Source: Pseudomonas sp. BGr12
GTDB lineage: Bacteria > Pseudomonadota > Gammaproteobacteria > Pseudomonadales > Pseudomonadaceae
NCBI RefSeq assembly: GCF_030272895.1
Contig: NZ_JALRNF010000015.1
Span: forward strand, 1 to 64,000
Length of the DNA: 64,000 nt
Direction: 5' to 3'
Made by a program: the position numbers and the translations under genes
Shown here: piece by piece, positions 53,848 through 64,000 of the stretch
Layout: every line of letters starts with the position of its first letter
How positions within the stretch are numbered: the first letter of the stretch is position 1
The notes under the pieces: generated by a model
Database searches by the model: none
What the model was told of the DNA's origin: nothing
The model's input: only the letters and a program-made list of their open reading frames with translations

Positions 53848-54558
53848 TCACCGGTAGGTGATGAGCTCCGGCGCCTTCAACAGCTGCACGTGTGCCTGGC
53901 TGTTGAAGGAAGCCAGGGTCACCTCGCGGCCACGGAACTTCAGGTGGCTGAGCGAGGTGTTGATGATCTGCCAGTTCAGCTCGAAAGCCTGGCCGGCAGT
54001 GATACGGGTTACCAGGTGGAGCAGGGCGGCGATGGTGCCGCCGGAGGTAAAGATGGCAATGTTGTCGCCGCTGCCGGCCTGCTGCAGTACCCGCTGCAGG
54101 CCGCCGTCGACGCGCGCGACGAACGTCTGCCAGGACTCGGCGCCTTCGCAGGCGTGCTCACCGCCATGCCAGCGCTGCACCAGCAGGGCGAACAGGCGCT
54201 GGAACTCGCTGCGGTTTTGTGTAGCGTTGCGCAGGATGTTCAGGGCCTCGGGCTCTTCCGGCAGCAGACCGGGCAGCAGGGCGCGGATCATCGCGTCGGC
54301 ATCGAACTCGTTGAAGGCGTTGTCGGTTTCCAGCAGGGGGACGTTACAACCTGTGTTGTGCATGGCCGCCAGGGCCAGGCGCGCGGTGTCCTGCTGACGG
54401 CGCAGGTCGCCGGCCAGGCAGCGATCCAGGCGCAGGCCCAGTTGGGCCAGGTGCGCGCCGAGTACCTCGCTCTGGCGGATGCCCACGGGCGAGAGGACGT
54501 CGTAGTCGTCCGCACCGAATGAAGCCTGGCCATGTCGAATCAGGTAGATACTGCCCAC
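53848..54558 (-). CDS. Histidine phosphatase family protein
   Basis: A 236-residue branch-1 histidine phosphatase. The nucleophile His is in YLIRHGQASFG at residues 5-15, with the second Arg in LAGDLRRQQDTA. A second catalytic His would fall near SGGTIAALLHLV. GTG at 54558 is chosen because it places the RHG strand at the very N-terminus as in relatives; the ribosome site is weak, and a longer form cannot be excluded. The substrate is unknown. It precedes the SCP2 gene and diverges from sohB. Confidence 0.82.
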   Translation of the reverse strand: MGSIYLIRHGQASFGADDYDVLSPVGIRQSEVLGAHLAQLGLRLDRCLAGDLRRQQDTARLALAAMHNTGCNVPLLETDNAFNEFDADAMIRALLPGLLPEEPEALNILRNATQNRSEFQRLFALLVQRWHGGEHACEGAESWQTFVARVDGGLQRVLQQAGSGDNIAIFTSGGTIAALLHLVTRITAGQAFELNWQIINTSLSHLKFRGREVTLASFNSQAHVQLLKAPELITYR

Positions 54559-54754
54559 GTCGTCCGCCTGCACTAAGGATGAGCCGAGGTTAGGTTGCCG
54601 CCAGCAGGCTGTCAATGAAAAAACATACAAGCGTTTGAAAAGAGCGTTTGAACTGCGTTGCCGGAGATTTCCTACGCTGGTAGGGGCAGGGCGGCCTCGG
54701 TATGCTTGACTATTGGTTCGCGCCGCACGGGCGCAGGTATGTTAAGGAGTTACT

Positions 54755-55774
54755 GTGGAGTTTCTTGCAGAGTACGCAAGCTTTCTCGCCAAGACCGCGA
54801 CCCTGGTGATCGCGATCCTGATTGTCCTCTCGGCGATCGCCGGGCTGCGCGGCAAGGGCCGGCGCAAGGCCGGCGGGCAATTGCAGGTCAACAAGCTCAA
54901 CGAGTTCTACAAGGACCTGCGCGAGCGCCTGGAGTCCGGGATGCTCGACAAGGCCGAGCTCAAGGCCCTGCGCAAGCAGCAGGCCAAGGAGCAGAAGCAG
55001 CAGAAGAAAAAGCCCGACGACAAGTCGCGGGTGTTCGTGCTCGATTTCGACGGCGACATCAAGGCCTCGGCCACCGAGAGCCTGCGCCACGAGATCAGCG
55101 CCGTGCTGAGCCTGGCCACCCCCCGTGACGAAGTGGTGCTGCGCCTGGAAAGCGGCGGCGGCATGGTCCACAGCTATGGCCTGGCCGCCTCGCAACTGGC
55201 GCGCATTCGCCAGGCCGGCGTGCCGTTGACCGTGTGCATCGACAAGGTGGCGGCCAGCGGCGGCTACATGATGGCCTGCATCGGCGAGAAGATCGTCAGT
55301 GCGCCGTTCGCCATCCTCGGTTCGATCGGCGTGGTGGCGCAGCTACCCAACGTCAACCGCCTGCTGAAGAAGCACGATGTCGATTTCGAAGTGTTCACCG
55401 CCGGTGAGTACAAGCGCACCGTCACCGTGTTCGGCGAGAACACCGAGAAGGGCCGGGAGAAGTTCCAGCAGGACCTGGACATCACTCACCAGCTGTTCAA
55501 GGATTTCGTCTCCCGCTATCGCCCGCAGTTGCACATCGACGAGGTGGCCACCGGCGAGGTCTGGCTGGGCGTTGCTGCGCTGAACAAGCACCTGGTCGAT
55601 GAGCTGATGACCAGCGACGAGTACCTGGGCCAGCGTGCCCGTGAAGCCAACCTGTATCACCTGCACTATGCCGAGCGCAAAAGCCTGCAGGAGCGGGTAG
55701 GGCTGGCGGCCGGCACCACGATCGAGAAAACCGTGCTGGGGCTGTGGAGCAAGCTGGGGCAGTGGCGGGCTTGA
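54755..55774 (+). CDS. sohB: Inner membrane S49 protease SohB
   Basis: A 339-residue signal-peptide-peptidase-like protease. One N-terminal membrane helix (residues 8-28, TLVIAILIVLSAIAGL) is followed by a Lys-rich linker and the S49 domain. The catalytic Ser fits KVAASGGYMMACIG and the Lys fits GEYKRTVTVFGEN, the usual SppA-like dyad. It acts on peptides at the periplasmic side of the inner membrane. The start is GTG with AAGGAG five bases upstream. Confidence 0.92.
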   Translation: MEFLAEYASFLAKTATLVIAILIVLSAIAGLRGKGRRKAGGQLQVNKLNEFYKDLRERLESGMLDKAELKALRKQQAKEQKQQKKKPDDKSRVFVLDFDGDIKASATESLRHEISAVLSLATPRDEVVLRLESGGGMVHSYGLAASQLARIRQAGVPLTVCIDKVAASGGYMMACIGEKIVSAPFAILGSIGVVAQLPNVNRLLKKHDVDFEVFTAGEYKRTVTVFGENTEKGREKFQQDLDITHQLFKDFVSRYRPQLHIDEVATGEVWLGVAALNKHLVDELMTSDEYLGQRAREANLYHLHYAERKSLQERVGLAAGTTIEKTVLGLWSKLGQWRA

Positions 55775-55779
55775 AATGA

Positions 55780-55837
55780 TCGCGGGGCAAGCCCGCTCCC
55801 ACCAGGTGATGCCTGTGGGAGCGGGCTTGCCCCGCGA
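55780..55837. repeat. REP pair (REPIN)
   Basis: Two perfect inverted REP copies (55780-55802 and 55815-55837) with a 12-bp spacer, between the convergent sohB and DUF934 genes. Confidence 0.92.
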
Positions 55838-55849
55838 AAGGCTGACGGA

Positions 55850-56344
55850 TCAGCGACGACGGAACAGCGGTTGCGGTTCGTCAGTGGCGGCCTGGTAGGT
55901 CACCGAGAAGTCTTGCAGGCTTTGCAGCGCTTCGACCGGGTCCTTGTCGGCGCGCAGGGCGAAGGCGTCGAAACCACAGCGTTTCATGTAGAACAGCTGG
56001 TCACGCAGCACATCGCCAATGGCTCGCAGCTCGCCGGTGAACTTGTAGCGATCACGCAGCAGGCGCGCATTGGAGTAGTTGCGCCCGTCGGTGAAGGCCG
56101 GGAAGTTCAGGGCGATGACCTGGAACTCGTTGGCCACCTCGCCGATTTCCTCGGCTTCTTCATCGGCGTCCAGCCACACGCCCAGGCCGCCATCGCGGGC
56201 CTTGAGCATACGGCTGTGTTCACGCCACAGCTGCAACGGCACGATGTAGTCGTCGCAGTTGGTCACTTCGTCGATGCTGAAATCCTTGGGCAGCAGGTGC
56301 CAGGTTTCGTCGACGATTGCGTTGTTCTTAATGATTCGCTGCAT
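55850..56344 (-). CDS. DUF934 protein, sulfite reductase partner
   Basis: A 164-residue DUF934 protein. Typical blocks are VPLQLWREHSRML near residue 40, FPAFTDGRNYSNARLLRDRY near 85, and DQLFYMKRCGFDAFAL near 120. The ATG at 56344 lies within the end of cysI (17-bp overlap), so translation is coupled. The family is nearly always found next to cysI in proteobacteria and is thought to help sulfite reductase; the mechanism is unproven. Confidence 0.9.
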   Translation of the reverse strand: MQRIIKNNAIVDETWHLLPKDFSIDEVTNCDDYIVPLQLWREHSRMLKARDGGLGVWLDADEEAEEIGEVANEFQVIALNFPAFTDGRNYSNARLLRDRYKFTGELRAIGDVLRDQLFYMKRCGFDAFALRADKDPVEALQSLQDFSVTYQAATDEPQPLFRRR

Positions 56345-57980
56345 AGACGCGTTCCTTGAAAGGGTCGATGCCAATACGCTGGTAGGTGTCGATGAAGCGC
56401 TCGTCTTCGGTACGTTTTTCAACGTAGACGGCGATCAGCTTCTCGATCACATCCGGCATGTCGTCCTGGGCAAAGGAAGGGCCGAGGATCTTGCCCAGGC
56501 TGGCGTCGCGGCTGGCGCTGCCACCCAGGGAGACCTGGTAGAACTCTTCACCTTTCTTGTCCACCCCGAGAATGCCGATGTGACCGACGTGGTGGTGACC
56601 ACAGGCGTTCATGCAGCCGGAGATGTTCAGGTCCAGTTCACCGATGTCGAACAGGTAGTCCAGGTCGTCGAAGCGGCGCTGGATGGATTCGGCGATCGGG
56701 ATCGACTTGGCGTTGGCCAGGGAGCAGAAGTCGCCGCCCGGGCAGCAGATGATGTCGGTCAGCAGGCCGATGTTCGGCGTGGCGAAGCCGTTCTCGCGCA
56801 GTTCCAGCCACAGCGCGTGCAACTGGCTCTGCTCGACGTCGGCGAGGATGATGTTCTGCTCGTGGGAGGTGCGCAGCTGGCCGAAGCTGTAACGCTCGGC
56901 AAGGTCGGCCACCGCATCGAGCTGCTTGTCGGTCAGGTCGCCTGGCGCTACGCCGGTGGGCTTGAGCGACAGGGTCACGGCCACGTAGCCCGGCTTCTTG
57001 TGCGCCAGTACGTTGCGGGTGCGCCAGCGGGCGAAGCCGGGGTGCTGTTGTTCCAGCTCGCTGAAGTCGAGGTTGTCCAGCGCCTTGTAGTCCGGGTCGA
57101 CGAAGTGCTTGGCCACGCGCTGCACTTCGGCTTCGGTCAGGGTGGTGCTGCCGCCGCGCAGGTGGACCATTTCGGCCTCGACCTTCTCGGCGAAGACTTC
57201 CGGCGTCAGGGCCTTGACCAGGATCTTGATGCGCGCCTTGTACTTGTTGTCGCGACGGCCATAGCGGTTGTACACCCGCAGGATCGCGTCCAGGTAGCTG
57301 AGCAGGTCCTGCCAGGGCAGGAACTCATTGATGAAGGCGCCGACCACCGGGGTACGGCCCAGGCCGCCACCGACCAAAACACGGAAGCCCAGCTCGCCGG
57401 CGTCGTTGTACACCGGCTCCAGGCCGATGTCGTGCACTTCGATGGCCGCGCGGTCGCTCGATGCACCGTTGATGGCGATCTTGAACTTGCGCGGCAGGTA
57501 GGCGAATTCGGGGTGGAAGGTGGTCCACTGGCGGACGATCTCGCACCAGGGGCGCGGGTCGATCACTTCATCGGCAGCGACACCGGCGAACTGGTCGGTG
57601 GTGACGTTGCGCAGGCAGTTGCCACTGGTCTGGATCGCGTGCATCTGCACGGTGGCCAGCTCTTCGAGTATGTCCGGGATGTCTTCCAGCGCAGGCCAGT
57701 TGTATTGCACGTTCTGCCGGGTACTGATGTGGGCGTAGCCCTTGTCGTAGTCGCGTGCGATCTTCGCCAGCATCCGCGTCTGGCGGGAGGTCAGCTGGCC
57801 ATAAGGCACGGCGACCCGCAACATCGGGGCAAAACGTTGGACATAGAGGCCATTTTGCAGGCGCAGGGGGCGGAACTCTTCTTCGCTCAGCTCACCGGCC
57901 AGGTAGCGGCGGGTCTGATCACGGAACTGCTTGACGCGGTCCTCGATGATCCGCTGATCGTACTCGTCGTATACGTACAT
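56328..57980 (-). CDS. cysI: Sulfite reductase hemoprotein
   Basis: A 550-residue siroheme/[4Fe-4S] reductase that turns sulfite to sulfide for cysteine synthesis. The cluster and siroheme ligands are visible as CCPGGDFCSLA and ISGCMNACGHH in the C-terminal half. Two ferrite-reductase half-domains repeat along the chain (SGNCLRNVTTDQ near 130). The ATG at 57980 has AGGACC upstream. It heads a two-gene operon with DUF934. No CysJ flavoprotein lies here, so the electron donor may be ferredoxin or a separately encoded protein. Confidence 0.93.
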   Translation of the reverse strand: MYVYDEYDQRIIEDRVKQFRDQTRRYLAGELSEEEFRPLRLQNGLYVQRFAPMLRVAVPYGQLTSRQTRMLAKIARDYDKGYAHISTRQNVQYNWPALEDIPDILEELATVQMHAIQTSGNCLRNVTTDQFAGVAADEVIDPRPWCEIVRQWTTFHPEFAYLPRKFKIAINGASSDRAAIEVHDIGLEPVYNDAGELGFRVLVGGGLGRTPVVGAFINEFLPWQDLLSYLDAILRVYNRYGRRDNKYKARIKILVKALTPEVFAEKVEAEMVHLRGGSTTLTEAEVQRVAKHFVDPDYKALDNLDFSELEQQHPGFARWRTRNVLAHKKPGYVAVTLSLKPTGVAPGDLTDKQLDAVADLAERYSFGQLRTSHEQNIILADVEQSQLHALWLELRENGFATPNIGLLTDIICCPGGDFCSLANAKSIPIAESIQRRFDDLDYLFDIGELDLNISGCMNACGHHHVGHIGILGVDKKGEEFYQVSLGGSASRDASLGKILGPSFAQDDMPDVIEKLIAVYVEKRTEDERFIDTYQRIGIDPFKERVYAANH

Positions 57981-58061
57981 AGGGGTCCTGTTCTCAAGCT
58001 GCTTGCAGCTAATCGCGCGCACGGCCGCGCACTCCCAAGCGGAGCGGAGGAAAGATAGCAG

Positions 58062-58079
58062 TTTGCGTTTATGCGCAAA
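58062..58079. promoter_or_regulatory. Inverted repeat upstream of cysI
   Basis: TTTGCG-TTTATG-CGCAAA is a 6-6-6 dyad about 80 bp before the cysI start, in the divergent gap with the binding-protein gene. It could be an operator; it does not clearly match a known CysB site. Confidence 0.3.
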
Positions 58080-58198
58080 AGTGATGTTTTAGCATATGAA
58101 AAGAACCATTTGGACTAAGTGAGACTGACTGGCATTTCGCCGTTTCAACCCCGCGGGTGTTTATAATCGGCGGCTTTGAATAGCAGGAGCGAATCCGC

Positions 58199-59281
58199 AT
58201 GCTCAAGGCCTTGTGCCACAGCCTTTGCCTGAGCCTGCCGCTGGCGGCCAGCGCGCAGGCCGCGTCGGTGGTGTTTCTGAATCCGGGCTATTCCAGCGAA
58301 ACCTTCTGGGTCAGCTACTCGCGGTTCATGCAGGCCGCAGCGAGCGATCTGGGCATGCAGTTGCAGGTCCAGTACAGCGAACGGCGCCCCGAACTGGCCC
58401 TGACCCAGGCGCGCCAGGTGCTGGAAGGCAAGGATCGACCGGATTACCTGGTGCTGGTCAATGAGCAGTACATCGCCCCCGAGATCATTCGCCTGTCGCG
58501 CGACAGCGGGGTCAAGCTGTTCCTGGTGCACAACGGCCTGACCCCGGACCAGGCGAGCCTGATCGAAGAGCACCCGGACAAATACCCGCCGGTGCTCGGC
58601 AGCCTGGTCGGCAACGACGAACAGGCCGGTTACCAGATGCTCAAGGAACTGATCGCCTTGCGCGCCCGGCCAGGCATGACCCGGCCGATCGAGTTGCTGG
58701 CATTCTCCGGGATCAAGACCACGCCTGTCTCGCAGTTGCGCGAGCAGGGCATGCGCCGGGCCCTGGCCGAGCATCCGGAGGTGCGCCTGCGCCAGGTGGT
58801 CTATGGCGGCTGGGTCAAGGCGCGGGCTTACGAGCAGGCACGGCAACTGATCCAGCGCTACCCGAAGGTGGAGCTGGTCTGGTCGGCCAATGACGAGATG
58901 GCCTTCGGCGCCATGCAGGCTTTCACCGAGGCTGGGCGCACACCAGGCAGAGATGTCCTGTTCAGTGCCGTCAACAGCTCCCCGCAGGCCTTGCAGGCGC
59001 GTATCGACGGGCAATTGAGCGTGTTGATGGGCGGGCACTTTTCATTGGGCGGCTGGGCCATGGTGCTGTTGCACGATGATGCCCTGAAGCTGCCGATCAA
59101 CCGCGACGGTCGCGGCGAACAGCAGGTCCCGGTGTTGCAGTTGATCGACCCGCTGCGGGCGCGCCGCTGGTTGCAGCTGCAAAACCAGGCCGACTATGGC
59201 CTGGACTTCAACCGCTTCAGTGCCCAGGGGCACGCTGCCGGGTACCGCTACCCATTCCTGAGAGGGCCGGTCAATTATTAG
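58199..59281 (+). CDS. Periplasmic sugar-type substrate-binding protein
   Basis: A 360-residue periplasmic binding protein of the LacI/ribose-binding fold. A signal peptide (LKALCHSLCLSLPLAASAQA) precedes SVVFLNPGYSSETFW. Hinge and ligand regions follow: DYLVLVNEQYIAPEI near 85, LVWSANDEMAFGAMQAF near 230. No permease or ATPase gene is adjacent, so it may serve a sensor or a distant transporter. GGAG lies upstream of the ATG, and TATAAT occurs at 58162-58167. Confidence 0.85.
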   Translation: MLKALCHSLCLSLPLAASAQAASVVFLNPGYSSETFWVSYSRFMQAAASDLGMQLQVQYSERRPELALTQARQVLEGKDRPDYLVLVNEQYIAPEIIRLSRDSGVKLFLVHNGLTPDQASLIEEHPDKYPPVLGSLVGNDEQAGYQMLKELIALRARPGMTRPIELLAFSGIKTTPVSQLREQGMRRALAEHPEVRLRQVVYGGWVKARAYEQARQLIQRYPKVELVWSANDEMAFGAMQAFTEAGRTPGRDVLFSAVNSSPQALQARIDGQLSVLMGGHFSLGGWAMVLLHDDALKLPINRDGRGEQQVPVLQLIDPLRARRWLQLQNQADYGLDFNRFSAQGHAAGYRYPFLRGPVNY

Positions 59282-59368
59282 AAAGCCCTTGCTTGAGCAA
59301 CGGACATTGCTGGACTTAACTGCTACGGGTGACATGCATTCCCGATAAACACTACAAGAGGCGATGCA

Positions 59369-59482
59369 ATGGGTAACTCGACCAAAGCGGGTAAGAGTGA
59401 CAGCAGTGTCGACGCCTGGGCGATACTCTGTCTGATCATCCTGGCTGTCGTGACCGCCGTGTATTGGGTCAGCCACCAGTGA
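59369..59482 (+). CDS. 37-residue single-pass membrane peptide
   Basis: The frame reads MGNSTKAGKSDSSVDAWAIL and continues into a hydrophobic helix ending in WVSHQ. A charged Ser/Lys-rich head and one membrane helix (residues about 16-33) are clear. AAGAGG lies seven bases upstream of the ATG, and a strong terminator follows 23 bp after the stop, marking a compact one-gene unit. The function is unknown. Confidence 0.65.
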   Translation: MGNSTKAGKSDSSVDAWAILCLIILAVVTAVYWVSHQ

Positions 59483-59505
59483 CATCACGCGATGGGTAAC
59501 CTTGT

Positions 59506-59536
59506 ACCGCCCGCAGAATGGACACCTGCGGGCGGT
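59506..59536 (+). terminator. Intrinsic terminator after small peptide gene
   Basis: ACCGCCCGCAG and CTGCGGGCGGT form an 11-bp stem with a 9-nt loop followed by TTGCATTT. The T tract is imperfect. It may also end the convergent DUF2970 transcript. Confidence 0.75.
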
Positions 59537-59543
59537 TTGCATT

Positions 59544-59762
59544 TCAGCGGGCGGTCAGGTGCATGGCCAGTTGCACCAGCCCTACCAATACCAGAATGAA
59601 GACCAGGGTGAAGACGGTGCCCAGCGCAATGAAATGGCTGGCCTTGCCGTAGGTGAAGTCGCGGGCGCGGTTCTTGCCGCTTTGCACGCCGAACGCTGCT
59701 GCCAGGATGCTTTGCAGCATCTGCCAGAAGGTCGGGGGTTTGCCCTGGGTGGGTTCGTCCAT
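59544..59762 (-). CDS. DUF2970 small membrane protein
   Basis: A 72-residue protein matching DUF2970: WQMLQSILAAAFGVQSGKNR, then RDFTYG, then one membrane helix (about residues 46-68, GTVFTLVFILVLVGLVQLAM). The family consists of short inner membrane proteins of unknown function in proteobacteria. It is monocistronic and flanked by a terminator and a REP pair. Confidence 0.88.
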   Translation of the reverse strand: MDEPTQGKPPTFWQMLQSILAAAFGVQSGKNRARDFTYGKASHFIALGTVFTLVFILVLVGLVQLAMHLTAR

Positions 59763-59807
59763 GAGGGGCTCCTTTGGGTGAAGGCATCTCCCTCAGTGTA
59801 GACCGCA

Positions 59808-59871
59808 TCGCGGGGCAAGCCCGCTCCCACAGGGTAAATGCAATCCCTGTGGGAGCGGGCTTGCCCCGCGA
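59808..59871. repeat. REP pair (REPIN)
   Basis: Two perfect inverted REP copies (59808-59830 and 59849-59871) with an 18-bp spacer, five bases after the metH stop (which reads leftward), so it would be the 3' structure of the metH mRNA. Confidence 0.92.
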
Positions 59872-59876
59872 TCACA

Positions 59877-63584
<3,708 letters not shown>

Positions 63585-63739
63585 AGGACTACCTGGTCGG
63601 GCAAAGACAAAAGTTGCGGAATAATAACAAAGCTGCGCGGTTTTTAGACGTGTCGGGGATTTACATGAATTTCATTCATGTTGACGCGCCGCCAGCACCG
63701 GTAGAATCGTGAAGCTTTCAAAACCAGGACATTCGGCAC

Positions 63740-64000
63740 ATGGTGCATCGTTTACTTGCCGGCGCTTTCGCTCTGCTCATCAGCGGCGTGGCGTTGGGGC
63801 AAGCCCCTCAATCCACCCCGGCTATTTCCTATACCCGGGATATCCAACCGATCTTCACCGAGAAGTGCGTCGCCTGCCACGCCTGTAACGACGCTGCCTG
63901 CCAGTTGAACCTGGGCAGCGCCGAGGGCGCCGCGCGGGGTGCCTCCAAGGTGCCGGTCTATGAAGGGGGGCGCAGCACGGCGGTGCCGCCGACCCGGTTG
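63740..64000 (+). CDS. cti: Fatty acid cis-trans isomerase, N-terminal part (runs off window)
   Basis: Only the first 87 codons are present. A signal peptide (VHRLLAGAFALLISGVALGQA) is followed by YTRDIQPIFTEKCVACHACN, which contains the heme-c motif CVACH characteristic of Cti, and then LNLGSAEGAARGASK. Cti is a periplasmic heme protein that turns cis- into trans-unsaturated fatty acids in membrane lipids under solvent or heat stress. The divergent metH neighbour is the known arrangement in Pseudomonas putida strains. The start ATG has AGGA ten bases upstream. Confidence 0.88.
   Translation, partial: MVHRLLAGAFALLISGVALGQAPQSTPAISYTRDIQPIFTEKCVACHACNDAACQLNLGSAEGAARGASKVPVYEGGRSTAVPPTRL

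Noticed and set aside
63585..63739. SAH or cobalamin riboswitch in the metH leader
   Set aside because: No conserved aptamer core could be recognised in the 155-bp metH-cti gap.

Overview
The window is chromosomal DNA of a Pseudomonas, most like the P. putida/fluorescens lineage. The evidence is high GC with strong third-position bias, seven paired REP-type palindromes, a PrrF-type small RNA, and the gene sets for leucine degradation (liu), the GlgE/TreS/TreY/TreZ alpha-glucan-trehalose network, gnd-zwf, cysI, and metH next to cti. Species assignment is inference from gene content and order.

Layout. 1-4100: a thioesterase, a cytosolic M14 carboxypeptidase, a small hybrid of a sigma region 4 and a FecR N-domain behind a Fur-like box, a PrrF sRNA with its promoter and Fur box, a DUF6124 protein, and a LexA/CI-like repressor whose peptidase dyad is lost. 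4100-11640: liuABDC-type operon (order liuA-liuB-liuC-liuD, minus strand) diverging from an acyl-CoA ligase, with two perfect TTTACGTTAACGTAAA palindromes between them. 11820-19390: glgE, treS-mak fusion and glgB (plus strand). 19466-25425: an accessory insert holding a 1599-residue toxin-like protein with a YopT/C58-like cysteine-protease C-terminus and a barrel-only autotransporter. 25737-37361: the second half of the glucan/trehalose locus on the minus strand (glgA-treZ-malQ-treY-DUF2934-glgX-EEP phosphatase), with a good sigma-54 type promoter candidate ahead of glgA. 37775-48098: GNAT, a small coiled-coil protein, gnd-zwf, nhaB, a dienoyl-CoA isomerase, nudC, an orphan ORF, a TSUP transporter, SDR and a kinase-like protein. 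48307-53412: a 1701-residue DUF6543/LRR/NEL-like effector candidate that lacks the canonical catalytic CxD motif. 53474-64000: SCP2, histidine phosphatase, sohB, DUF934-cysI, a periplasmic binding protein, a 37-residue membrane peptide, DUF2970, metH and the start of cti.

How it works together. TreS interconverts trehalose and maltose, the fused maltokinase makes maltose-1-phosphate, GlgE polymerises it, and GlgB branches the product. GlgA offers a second elongation route. GlgX, MalQ, TreY and TreZ take the glucan apart and return trehalose. No glgC or glgP is in the window. The Liu enzymes take isovaleryl-CoA to HMG-CoA; liuE and liuR are not here.

The most unusual items are the two giant effector/toxin-like ORFs, the hairpin lodged between a Shine-Dalgarno and the start of the first of them, the sigma/anti-sigma hybrid, and the dead S24 repressor. 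No tRNA, rRNA, CRISPR array, transposase or prophage was seen.
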